A stretch of DNA of 64,000 bases from Adiantum capillus-veneris. Its lineage: Eukaryota; Streptophyta; Polypodiopsida; Polypodiales; Pteridaceae. The translations under genes and the position numbers were made by a program. Location of the stretch: assembly GCA_014529385.2 (NCBI GenBank), contig CM043959.1, positions 8,397,526 to 8,461,525 on the forward strand, in the 5' to 3' direction. Shown here one piece after another: positions 1 through 10,199 of this stretch (the first letter of the stretch is position 1; the number at the start of each line of letters is the position of its first letter). Under the pieces are notes generated by a model. That model did not search any database. It saw nothing but the letters and a program-made list of their open reading frames with translations, and was not told where the DNA came from.

Positions 1-1170
1 GGGTATCGAGGATCAAGCATGCAAAATTTGGTGAATTTTGGAGTCCGTTTGGGATTTTGGCTACGAAAAATGCTCGCAAGGGGTCAAAACTAGCCAAAAC
101 TGGGCCAAAAAAGGTCAAAAAAGGTGTGAAAAGGCATCAAAGTGCCACATCAGTGATGCTTCCGTGCGTTCTTGGGTTGAAGGAGCATTTTTAAAGACAA
201 GTTTTGGAACTTTCACCTCTCTGTGTGGTGAAGGAAGCAGGGTTCCTACAGGTGGTGTAGTGCAGTCCCGTCGCGTTCGCGTCCTGTTTTCGAGTGTATG
301 GAGGAGTGAATGAGAGCTTTATCTCTTCAATTTTGCACTTGGGAGAGTCTATGGAAGTTATGAGGTTTCCACGGATGTGTCTGTGCAAGGAATTGAGGGA
401 AGAAGGTGCGGCTTTCTGCAAGACTATGTGACCCTGTATTGGTGCCATTAGGGTTGGCGCTACTCCAAAGAGTCCAATAGAGTGGAGTTTGGTGAAGGCT
501 TTGCAATGGTTTGAGAGTGGACTTTTGTGGCTGGAGTTTTTGGGTTTTTTATGGTTTTTCTTGTATATTTTGGTCACCATCAAGCATGATTTCCAATGTT
601 GATCACCTCGACTCACCTTGTAGTGTCTGGGGGCAGGCAAGGGGTTGTAGGTCGAGGCGTTTGGAGTTTGAATTGAGCTTGTGGGTAGAGTTTTTAGGGA
701 GATTTTGAGTGGTAGTGAGTGAGGTAAGGAATTCAAGTAAATTCCTTGTGTTGTGTTGAGTTGTCTCGGTGTGTGAGTGTGTGCACGACATCTTTTGCTC
801 CATCAACGTATGAAGGCTACCATGTGCCATTCACAGCGGCATCAATGGAGTAGATCGGAGAATATGCTTAGTCAGAAGCCGCTGAGGTGGTGTCAGACGA
901 GCATCAAGCTGCTATGGAGGACATCTGTTTAAACAGAGATCTCTATATAGATATAGGAATTTATGCTGATCTTTGTGAGGATGAGAGAGAGACCTCTTAA
1001 AGCCATAAAGATTGTATTTGAACAATTTTGCTCTGTTTTATAATATACATTGTATTCACGTAGCTTTTTGTCCATTTCTCTCTATATGCGTCATTGCGTC
1101 ATTGTATCTAATGGTCTTTGCATCCACTCCAAGTACGTATGCTCTAGATATGCTCTCACAGGCAGGGACG
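1..1170. other. Unassigned DNA, no recognisable gene
   Basis: No reading frame here has a recognisable domain; short open frames on both strands are low-complexity. The + strand is G/T-rich (for example 490-760) and could be a retrotransposon leader or the interior of the CACTA element that ends at 3,576. Nothing decides between these. Confidence 0.4.
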
Positions 1171-1173
1171 ACG

Positions 1174-1416
1174 AGCACTGCGCTCCAAGTGCAATGGAGA
1201 CTGAAGATGCAATTGCGAAGGTCTGCTCAATATAGATGCTGCTTTTCCCACCGCTAGATATAGTTGATTGGGTGAAAGAGACACTAAGAAGCACTACTAC
1301 TGCTTCTCAGCGTCTCTTTCACCTGATCAATTAGATTTAGTGGTGGGGCAAGCAACTTCTATGAGAAGAGCTTCACGATGCAGCTTCAGTCTCCATCGCA
1401 CCCGGAGCGCAGTGCT
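1174..1416 (+). other. Long foldback hairpin, MIRNA-precursor-like or MITE-like
   Basis: Bases 1174-1293 are an imperfect inverted repeat of 1301-1416, with only 7 nt (1294-1300) between the arms. The best-paired part lies next to the loop: 1264-1293 pairs with 1301-1330 with about four mismatches. Mismatches and small bulges are spread along the rest of the roughly 118-nt arms. The geometry fits a long plant MIRNA foldback, or a foldback element or siRNA-producing inverted repeat. I did not recognise a conserved mature miRNA. It lies upstream of a decayed CACTA transposase gene on the same strand. Confidence 0.5.
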
Positions 1417-1470
1417 TTTATAAATTCAACAAAATCTCTCTACACAGGAATCCCTCTCCCTTTATGAGTC

Positions 1471-1473
<3 letters not shown>

Positions 1474-1511
<38 letters not shown>
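1474..1511. repeat. (CT)n microsatellite
   Basis: Uninterrupted CT dinucleotide run of about 38 bp, just downstream of the foldback hairpin. The 190 bp after it are unassigned. Confidence 0.95.
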
Positions 1512-1514
<3 letters not shown>

Positions 1515-1703
1515 GTCCATGTTTTCTTCTCCATTCATTCAATATTAAGATTCAATGTTCGTATGTTTAATGCCGGTATGGATGATGAGTTTCTTTGTTC
1601 TTTGTGACCCCAACAGAGATAGTGGTACCTTGAGCATCATTGCTCTGGAGCACCATCACGCATTCCTACTCCTTTAGCGTATCCCTCTATTTCTGATCAT
1701 TCA

Positions 1704-2915
1704 GTGTGCTCCGGAGCTTCGGTGTCGATGAGACGATCTTCACACTCGTCTAGGCTCCGGTGCTCTAGTAGTGGTAGTTGCGGTTGTTGTGGGGATGCCG
1801 CTGTCGATGCCTCGACACCGCTTCGTGTTCGACGAGGCTCTTTACCTTCCCCTTCTTTGCCCGCCCCCACACTAGCCATAGCATCGCCATCTACACCAGG
1901 TTTTGTGCGACTGACGGCCGTTGTTAGAAGCCACACACCACTAGCTACTCCTCCAAGATTCACTCCAGACACTCCTCGCTTAGGGGCCTAGACTCCAGTG
2001 GAGACACCTGACATCCGTACTCCCATCACCACACTGCTAGAGACCCCTGTCGGGACACCCAGGTTCACGCATCACCGGCGAGAGGGCTTGCCTTACTCCG
2101 TTGACTTCAACGACGGCATCATCTTGGATGATGAAGGCAAGAAGGTGATCTTGCACATGCGCGGTCTTTGCTCTCACGTGTTTAGACACTACATACTCAA
2201 TAACGATTACCAGAAGCTTCTCCGTATCCTGGCCAATCATGCATAGTCCACATAAGAAGTGATTTAAAAGACAGTCATCAGCATGCTACATGACGAGTTT
2301 CCCATTCTAACACGGGATGACCGCTTCAATGAAGACCTGATGAAGGTTCGAATGCATGAATACTGCAAGCACAAGCGTTCCAAAGTGCAGAAAGCAATTA
2401 AGCATGGGTAGAGAAGACCAGATTGGCTGGCCAAAGAAGATTGGAAGAATGCGAAGAAAGCAGCGAGGGAGAATTCCGACAAGTGGAAGCAACAAAAGGA
2501 GGCATCCAAAGCGCGAGTAGAGGCAGGGAGCTCTCACCACTTGGGGAGCGGCGGGTGGGCATCATTTGAGGCCGATTTTGTAAGTGTTTTTGCATTGCCC
2601 TTTAGGCTTGATAGTTTAGGTTTTAGGGACTTTTAAATTCTAACATAATGGATTCTTTGCATGTTTTGACAGTGGTCATGACAAGACGTGACCCCACACC
2701 GTACGAGCGTGAGTACACAGGCAGGAAGGGCTTAAACGCCCTGCTGGACATTCTAAGATCTCATGGCGGTATGGTTAGTATTCGGGTTTACTCTTTTCTA
2801 TTTGTTGTATTGTTTTATAGATTATATGTTTATACTTATAGAAAGTTGTCTTATTGTTTTTTTTTTCCAGAATCTGATAGATACGCCACTTGGATGCGAT
2901 GAGACGTCTGATTAG
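1704..2915 (+). pseudogene. Decayed En/Spm (CACTA)-type transposase-associated gene
   Basis: One frame can be followed from 1704 to 2579 with stops at 1989, 2244, 2253, 2265 and 2409. Its C-terminal part has the look of the plant transposase (Ptta/En/Spm, transposase_24-like) domain: a region rich in K/R/W (WLAKEDWKNAKKAARENSDK, about 2412-2471) followed by a Gly/Ser/His stretch and SFEADF ending near 2579. A GTAAGT donor follows at 2580. A second coding block (RRDPTPYEREYTGRKGLNAL) starts after 2680 and joins, across a GT..AG intron at 2774-2870, to a short last exon ending in TAG at 2915. The first intron junction is out of phase, consistent with decay. The N-terminal part is Pro/Ser/Thr-rich and unrecognised. 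The family call rests on pattern recognition and on the CACTA terminus 660 bp downstream. Confidence 0.55.
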
Positions 2916-3329
2916 ACAACATCAATCTAGCCGTAGCTAGATAGCATTAGTTTCCTTTTGTCATAGCATATGTATCATGAGATGACGTCTATACATCTTT
3001 TTGTAAATATTGGAAAACCATGTATATTTTTTCAATAATGACAATAGTGTTGTAACTATAACATTTGCAAAGTTTAACAATCAAGTGGTTTTCCCTATGA
3101 TGTGTACAATTGCCATTGATTTACTTTCATCAATTTACTTTTGTCAGCTTTGTATCTTTATTCTGCAAACAATACTATGGATGATGGAGTTAATGGTTAT
3201 ATTGTCTTGTGGGTGACTACTTTGGGTCTATATCTAAGCTTGCACTTTCTTTCAAAGGTGAATCTGGGCTTATCTTGGATTCATTTAAGTTTACTCAATT
3301 ATTGAAACATTCAATAAAATTTTCTCTCA
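2916..3329. other. 3' flank of the CACTA gene, unassigned
   Basis: AT-rich sequence between the last exon and the subterminal repeats. No reading frame with a recognisable domain. It is presumably the 3' untranslated and internal part of the CACTA element. Confidence 0.4.
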
Positions 3330-3576
3330 GGCATCGCTATATAAGGCTCTATAGCATCACTATAAACTTCCCTATAGGTGGTCTATAAATGTCTCTATGA
3401 TCGTCGCTATAGGCATCACTATATAGTGACACCTATAGTGACGGTTATAGCGATGCTCATAGTGATGTTCTTGTATCGACGTTGTTAGCAACGGTCTTAG
3501 TGATTCCGGGGATTATAAAAACCCAATGTATTTCCGTCGCTAACAGCATCACAAGTGCACACAACCTCTTGTAGTG
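3330..3576 (+). mobile_element. Right terminus of a CACTA DNA transposon with subterminal repeats
   Basis: The sequence ends at 3576 in CTTGTAGTG, the reverse complement of a CACTACAAG terminus as in CACTA/En-Spm transposons. The preceding 240 bp hold many short copies of TATAGNGA / TCGCTATA / AGTGATG-type motifs in both orientations, as expected for the subterminal transposase-binding arrays of the family. The next bases are TGG (3577-3579), the expected 3-bp target duplication, but the left terminus is not in the window and cannot be compared. The decayed transposase gene at 1704-2915 is probably the cargo of the same element. Confidence 0.75.
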
Positions 3577-4042
3577 TGGCGGTATCTCAATTGGTTCTAT
3601 CATGTCAAGCTCTAACTGAGAAGTTTCAACTTCTGTACTTGCCAAGTTGTCGGCATCTTCTTTTTAAAAAATGAGCATCAAGTTGTAGAGTGCTCCATCT
3701 TGACCTTCATATTGTCTTTGACTCGGTTCTCCAATTAGATTGGCTTCAATTGGCTGATATGTTGGATCTTCCATTACTGGCTCTTGATTGTAGATTTGAC
3801 CAATGTAATCCTTGTACAATGATCCTAATTTCATATGCACTAAATGGATGCTTTGCGGTCTTGTGAATGTTTTTGGATAACCACTTGGATCCATCTTTTG
3901 CACTTCTATATGTACCTCGTATTTGGACTTGCAATATCCAGCTCCATTGAAGTATGTGAACATCTGGGAGTTCTATGATGCAAAACCTTATCTCCATTTG
4001 TAGCCATAGAGATGTAAAATATACTCTATTGCATTTGTGCAT
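3577..4042 (-). pseudogene. Reverse-strand coding remnant cut by the CACTA insertion
   Basis: Reading from 3963 down to 3577, one frame stays open except for a single stop at 3664-3666, then runs straight into the CACTA terminus. The next 80 bp upstream are open in another frame. The protein is hydrophilic with acidic C-terminal stretches (STEVETSQLELDMIEPIEIP). I do not recognise a domain. Acidic linkers like this occur in gypsy polyproteins, so a retrotransposon origin is likely but unproven. Confidence 0.35.
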
Positions 4043-4640
4043 GTCTTGCCACTGCTACTACTGGCTAGACCTACTGTACTTGAACTTTTAGCTCGACTTG
4101 AGTCCATGCTGTGCTTAATCTGTAAAGATATCCTTTAGCAGATTTTGATGTTAATTTATCAATTTCCTCTTGCTTTGGCTTGACAAAAGTGCTTGGGCTA
4201 AAGTAAGTTTTGGAGTTCACAACTTTTTAGAGTCCAAGAGTTGACTAACTCTAGATTGAATGTTAGAATTGATTGCAGACTTTGAAATGATGAGAATCTA
4301 GGCCTTGAATAACCTAACCTACAGTCCAATGTGATTTGTGTCCCGATTCGCAAGTTCCTTGCGTGACACTACCCTAATGGATTGATTTTACTAAAAATCC
4401 ATTTCAAATTGCCCTTTTATATGCTCAATCCTATTTTGACAGGTTTTTGATCATTCGCTCAAACTGCTCAATTTTTTGCTAACTATTGTGATTGGTCTGT
4501 GTATATCACTTCAATCTGAGCTAAGTGAGTCAGTAAATGAGATTTCCAAATTCTATCCTTGCAAAGAGCTAAAGGACTAATCTGCAACATGGAAACTGAG
4601 TTATCGTGTATTAAGTTTGATCAGATGGAACCCCAACTCA
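4043..4640. other. Unassigned AT-rich DNA
   Basis: No recognisable gene or repeat was found between the reverse-strand remnant and the start of the satellite region. Confidence 0.4.
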
Positions 4641-7600
4641 ACTAGTGACCTTGTATTATGTTGCTCTAACACTATACAAGCTCAAAAGTCCAAAATCTTG
4701 TCTCTGGGCCTCAAAAGTAAATACTCGTGATTTTTTACTTTTCTCAATTTTTACACTTTCTAGGCTTGTTTTTCCATATAGACATATTGTTGTAGTGTGT
4801 GGTCAAGTTTCACTAATTTTGACAAGATTTGTCCAAGTTATCAATTTTCAAGAATTAGACTTAAGTCTCACTTTTGTGACTCAAATTTCACCAAATTTTA
4901 TATGAGTAGTCTACTTGATATGCTTAACACTAGGTTGGTAACCTAACAGGACATAAAAGTGTCCTTTCAGGGTTTTGAAAAAAACCTCCAAAACCATAGT
5001 AGATCCACTCATTTTGTAAAATCCTTTCATGAGGTTATAGTTCAAGGCCTACTACACATGGAAAAAATAAGAAACTTGTAAAATTTCTCATCTTTTGGTC
5101 ACACCAAGCTTCCAAAGTTGATGGACCAGTACATTTTCATCAAAACAGTCATTTCTTACGTTTTGTTGCATAAAAATAAGATTAGGGATTTTTGTAGGAC
5201 TTGAGATAAATTCCCTGGTTAACTTCAATGGGTTGGTGATCAGAACATATGATTGCTTCTCACTCACTATTTTTTGTTTTGCCAAAAGAAATAGGTACAA
5301 AAAGTTAGATTTTTACCATTCTGCAAACCTCTCATCAAAGTTTCTATAGCCACGCTCAATACAAATAATATATGCATGTTTTCTTAGTTCCCTATTGTCC
5401 TTTAGGTTTATAAGGAGCCATGGAGCATGTCAAAAGAATAATACATCTCTTACCAAGGGGAATCTTGAGGACAAATATGAAGTGCTAAATACAGCAAACA
5501 TGAAAAAACTGGGTTCAACATTATGAGTTATAGAATCCCATAGAAACTATTCAATATCTAGCCAAATTTGATCCTTATGACTAGATATGGTTACTACCTA
5601 CAAAATGCATGTAGTTGTCACAAGAAACTAACAATATTGAAAAAGTTATACTTGATATACTAAAATGTTTCGTTTTCTTCTATAATTGAAAAAATCAACG
5701 ATCGTTGTCTACTATGCAAAACAGGGTATTAGGTGCCCCAAAACTCAAGGAATATTAGCTTTATGTTACAATATGCCACATAGAAAATCAAAACTGCATT
5801 TGGATATCATGAAAGCCACCAAAAAAATCATAGAAGAGCTAAAATTGGCTAAAAAATAGGATTTGACAATTTTTGTAATTTGGTCATAACTTACAACTTT
5901 AACATTTATTTCTCCCTAGAAGCATCAGGACATGTTGAGGACTACTAAAGATAGTTCTCTAGCATTATAGACCTCACAAACATGAATTCTAGAGTGGTAT
6001 AGTTGCAAAAAGTTGAAAAAAGCCAAAAATAGGACCCATTTTTTCACACAGTTTAGGTTGTGAAATGTTGTGCAAGGACAAGGTTAAAGATGGAAATGAT
6101 ATTTCAAAAAAATGTCAAGTTTTTTTCAGCTCATGAGACAAATTTCTAGATAGATAGCACCAGAAAATCCATTTTGAAACTCTTGACATAATTCAAGGAA
6201 AATGGTCACTAAACAGGACATAAAAGTGTCCCATTACCAACCTAGCGTTAACCCTGTGGTATACTCAATTTGCAAAATATCTCAAATCTGGGGTAGATGT
6301 AAATAATCACGACCATTTACTTATAGGACATTTTAGATTTTTTTTGCCAAAATGATGATACAAATAGGTAAAGAAACTGAACTTAAGCTCCTTAGCAAAG
6401 TTTCACAAAGTTTGGATAAGCCCTGCTCAATTTGTCAACAATTTTATGTCCGCAAAATTTCTTTACAAAACTAGACACAATTTTCACTTAAAACACTAAA
6501 TTTTACCAAATTTGATGTGGGTGTTCAATACAACATGATAAATTGTATGGTATGCTTGGTTGGCCAAAAATACTAGAAAATTGGACAAAAGTAAATAATA
6601 GCGATTATTTACAATTGTTAAATTTTAGTATAATTTTTATCATTTGAGTATACACACATGTTAAACACTTTAAACTAAGTCTCTGAGTCAAGTTTTACAA
6701 AGTTTGAACAAGATTTATAAACTAAAACTCAATATCTCGACAAATAGTACAGACTTCAGTTTTTTTCAAATTTTTTGTCTCTTTTTTGATCCAAACTCTA
6801 TGATCCTTCACAAAAGATGTTTGTAATTATGCATAGACTCTTTCGTATCAATCTTGATCAATTTGAGCCAAATATAAATAATCACAATTATTTACTTTTT
6901 GCATAAAATGAACAATGTTTGCAAGTTTTTCAATAGTCAGTCCTTTTGTGACATGTTTTAAGCCTCAGAGTCAAGTTTTACAAAATTTGAACAACATTTA
7001 TAAAGTCAAACTCAATTTCTTGACAATTAATACAAATTTTAAATTTTATCAAGTTTTTTGTGTATTTTGTGATCCAAACTCTATGAGCCTTCACAAAAGA
7101 TGTTCGTAATCATGCATATAGAGTCTATGGTATCAATCTTGATCAGTTTGAGTCAAATGTAAATAATCATGATTATTTACTTTTGGCCTAAAATGAACAA
7201 TTTTTGAAAATTTTTCAATAGTCAGTCTTTTTGTGACATGCTTTAAGCCTCCGAGTCAAGTTTCACAGGTTTTGAACAAGATTAATCAAGTCAAACTCAA
7301 TTTCTTGACAATTAGTATAGATTTCATTTTTTATCAAGTTTTTGGTCGGTTTTGTGATCCAAACTCTTTGACCCTTCACAAAAGATGTTTGTAATCATGC
7401 ATCGAGTCTTTGGTATCAATCTTCATCGTTTTGAGCCACATGTAAATAATCATGATTATTTACTTTTTCCCTAAAATGAACAATTTTTGTAATTTTTTCA
7501 ATAGTTAGTCTTTTTATGACATGTTTAAAGCCTCTCAATCAAGTTTCACAAAATTTGAACAAGATTTATCAGATCAAACTCAATTTCTCAACAATCATTA

Positions 7601-8080
7601 CAGATTTCAAAAAATTTCAAGTTTTTGGTCTGCTTTGTGATCCAAACTCCATGAGCCTTCAAAAAAGATGTTTGTAATCATGCATAGAGTCTATGGTATC
7701 AATCTTGATCAATTTCAACCAGATGTAAATAATCTGGATTATTTACTTTTGGGCTAAAATAAACAATTTTTTTAATAGTCAATCTTTTTGTGACATGTTT
7801 TAAGCCTCTGAGGCAAGTTTCACAAAATTTGAAAAAGATTTATCAAGTCAGACTCAATTTCTCAAAAATTAGTACAAATTTCAATTTTTATCAATAATTT
7901 GGTTTGTTTTGTGATAAAAACTCTATGAGCCTTCACAAAAGATGTTGGTAATCATGCATAGATTTCATGGTATCAATGTTGATCAATTTGAGCCAAATGT
8001 GAATAATCGCGATTATTTGCGTTTGGCCTAAATAGAACAGTTTTTGCAAATTTTTCACTTTGCATTGTACAATGTTAGGA
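4640..8080. repeat. Satellite of about 283-bp units with a palindromic core
   Basis: Eight units can be recognised by a 22-bp palindromic core with arms GTAAATAATC / GATTATTTAC around a variable 2-bp centre. Cores start near 4717, 6299, 6591, 6874, 7159, 7442, 7725 and 7999. Spacing within the continuous part is 292, 283, 285, 283, 283 and 274 bp. The gap between the first and second cores is filled by transposon copy A (4928-6247); without it the spacing is about 260 bp. Units also share a CTCTATGAGCCTTCACAAA-type block and a TTTTTGTGACATG block. No coding potential. Confidence 0.85.
4928..6247. mobile_element. TTAA-flanked TIR element, copy A (piggyBac-like MITE?)
   Basis: This 1,320-bp element starts CACTAGGTTGGTAACC and ends TTACCAACCTAGCG, so the two ends are inverted repeats of about 14 bp. 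TTAA flanks it on both sides (4924-4927 and 6248-6251). Just inside both ends is the near-palindrome GGACATAAAAGTGTCC. It holds no long reading frame, so it is non-autonomous. A second copy of almost equal length lies at 20,619-21,937. It sits inside the satellite. TTAA target duplication is the hallmark of piggyBac transposons, and CACTAG is close to the CCCTAG start of the founder piggyBac. The superfamily assignment is inference. Confidence 0.7.
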
Positions 8081-8691
8081 TGCTTAGCAATTTAGAAAAT
8101 TCAAGTTTATAATCTCAAGTTTTGTCCTTGTGATCAAAATATAAAGTCTTCTTACAAACCATGCGATAATATGACATAAATATGACCATCAATGGGACCC
8201 TTTTCAAGTTACCCCCAAGAGAAAACTAGGTTTGACAACTCAAGCTTTCCAATACCCCCTTAGAACTGCTCACAACTTCGTTACTAAGTTTGAGATTGTA
8301 GAAGATAATTTGGTGCATCCAAGGAGAATCTAAGGTGGTATGTTGTTGCAATCATGAAGATGAAAGTTATGTGCAGTGTACCTTGTCCCCCCGATCTCGC
8401 CCTCCGCCCCTCCCCGCCCCCCTCTCTCTCTCTCTCTCCTTTCGTCTCCCTTCTTTGTATTGCACTTGTAATGAGAAAATTCATAACCTTGTTATTCAAA
8501 TACTCAATTTTTGGCCATTTGGTAGAATGATTCTTCATAAGATGTATAAATTATGTAGTTAAGACATGTATGCATTGGTCATAGAGAAATGGTTTGCAAA
8601 AATTGAAATCAAGTTCTTGTCAAATCTTGAGTATGTCCTAAGAGAGAGGGAGAGTAAAAGCAAAATGCGATAGCCATTGACAAGGAGATAG

Positions 8692-8738
<47 letters not shown>

Positions 8739-8775
8739 TGAGAAGGTAGGAACAAATTCACTCACTTAGAGAGAG
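8081..8775. other. Unassigned DNA with microsatellites
   Basis: Contains a C/CT-rich tract (about 8388-8446), a TA run (about 8691-8704) and a CA run (about 8704-8736). No recognisable gene; the short open frames here are products of these simple repeats. Confidence 0.6.
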
Positions 8776-8920
8776 AAAAAATGTCGAGTTTTTTTCAGCT
8801 CATGAGACAACTTTCTAGAGAGATAGCACCTCAAAATCCATTTTGATCGAAACTCTTGACATAATTCAAGGAAAATGGTCACTTAACAGGACATAAAAGT
8901 GTCCCATTACCAAGCTAGTG
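8776..8920. mobile_element. 3' terminal fragment of a TTAA element
   Basis: This stretch matches the last about 145 bp of copy A (about 6105-6247), including the GGACATAAAAGTGTCC motif. It ends TTACCAAGCTAGTG followed by TTAA (8921-8924). The matching left end was not found. It may be the end of a longer family member containing the satellite, or an isolated remnant. Confidence 0.65.
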
Positions 8921-8924
8921 TTAA

Positions 8925-9339
8925 CAATGGTTTTCGTTGATGAAGGTATGTGCTCTCATCTTACTATGCATTGTGCGTGAGTGTTGGACTCTACGACACT
9001 CCACAGATTCTAAGTTAATAGACTTTGACTCTTATGCTCATCTAATCCAGCATGAGCGACCTGACTTAGATATGCTCAACTCTTCCATCTCGAGTGTAAG
9101 CCTAATAACCACGACTCTTAGCATAGAGTTTAACATGACTTGAAGCTTTGGGACTAATGCTTTTCTCATTTCATGGCTCAATAGGCTGACTCTGACTATG
9201 CCAAAGTATGTTTTTTGCACCCTAATGACTTGAATTTTTACATTCTTGTGCTTATTACAAACATTTCTTCAGGTAAAAGTAAGCTTCAATCCTCAAAAAG
9301 AGGATTAATGAACGCCATTGTTTGATTGGTTTCGCAGTG
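8925..9339. other. Unassigned DNA
   Basis: A forward frame near 8937-9143 is open but shows no recognisable domain. No repeats noticed. It may be LTR or flank of Gypsy-1, whose coding remnants begin just to the right. Confidence 0.35.
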
Positions 9340-9653
9340 TGAGGAGAAGACAAGTGCTCTTTTTTATTCCAAACCCTTTTCATGTTAGGTTCCTTGCTCC
9401 TAGATGCTCGATTCTGTGTTCGAATCCTTGGAACTGTCTTATTTTCTTCGGTGAAGTTTTAGGCACCCAGATCTGAATTGGTTTATCCTTAAGTTGTGCT
9501 TTTGGTACCCAAATTTACCTAACTCCTTGCATGCTACGTGTAGCGTTGGTTTGTCGAGGAGATGGAGAAGATTTGGTTTGTGGGTTGGTCTATTGATTGC
9601 ATCTTTTCCATTCCTCCTTGCTCGGTGCAATTGGAACAATGAGTTTCCCTCCT
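9340..9653 (-). pseudogene. Gypsy-1 C-terminal basic tail after the second protease
   Basis: After the protease frame stops at 9654, similar coding sense continues in another frame (KLSPKGGKLIVPI, then two copies of the short motif IWVPK near 9510 and 9475) with stops. It looks like the end of a retropepsin domain followed by a Lys/Pro-rich tail. Function unknown; the frame change is presumably a mutation. Confidence 0.35.
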
Positions 9654-10100
9654 TTAGGTGATAGCTTTAGCTGATTCATATCCCAATCTGGTACTGCTTT
9701 GTATGTCCGCAATCCAAGGAATGCAAAGAATTATCGTCTCATTCATGTGTTTATCTGGCAAGCATGCAAACTGATGTGGACATGAACATCCATGTACTAC
9801 CACGTTCAAGTTGAGTACTCCCAAAGTTAAGGTTGGATTCTTGTTGCATCCTTTGATTGTCGCTATTCCTGCGATCAATCCTTGACTTGTTGCCCTCTTG
9901 TATGTGGAATAACTGACTGCATTCATTCTAGCTCCTGTGTCTACCAAAGCATTGGTGCTATGATTGTTGAGTTGTACCTTGATGCACAGATCCATTCCAT
10001 CTAACCAGTCGTCATCTCTTGAAACTGTGTCTTTAGGTAATTCCCATTGTCGATCATCTATTTCCAAAGTGTTGATGGAAATCGGTATCTGTTGATTCTT
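9654..10100 (-). pseudogene. Gypsy-1 second retropepsin-like domain, downstream of integrase
   Basis: The reverse-strand open frame (10067 to 9654 and slightly upstream) encodes an aspartic protease-like domain. The active-site motif is LVDTGARMNAVS. A flap-like glycine region follows, then IILCIPW, where the usual ILG motif has Cys for Gly. The frame is continuous, apart from three stops, with the integrase C-terminus 100-400 bp upstream, so it belongs to the same polyprotein or a read-through ORF. Ty3/gypsy proteases normally lie between gag and RT. One such fragment is also present at 19.8-20.1 kb, so this is an additional copy. Its role (second maturation protease or non-catalytic domain) is unknown. 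Confidence 0.65.
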
Positions 10101-10199
10101 GAGAGCAGCTTTACGCTTGAGTACCCAATGTCTAGATTCCTCTTGGGCTTCGTCAATAACCTGCTATAGCTTCATCTTCCTTTATTTGACTACATGCAT

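Noticed and set aside
191..736. 181-codon reverse-strand frame near the window start
   Set aside because: Composition-driven, with no domain or repeat relation, and overlapping open frames on the other strand.
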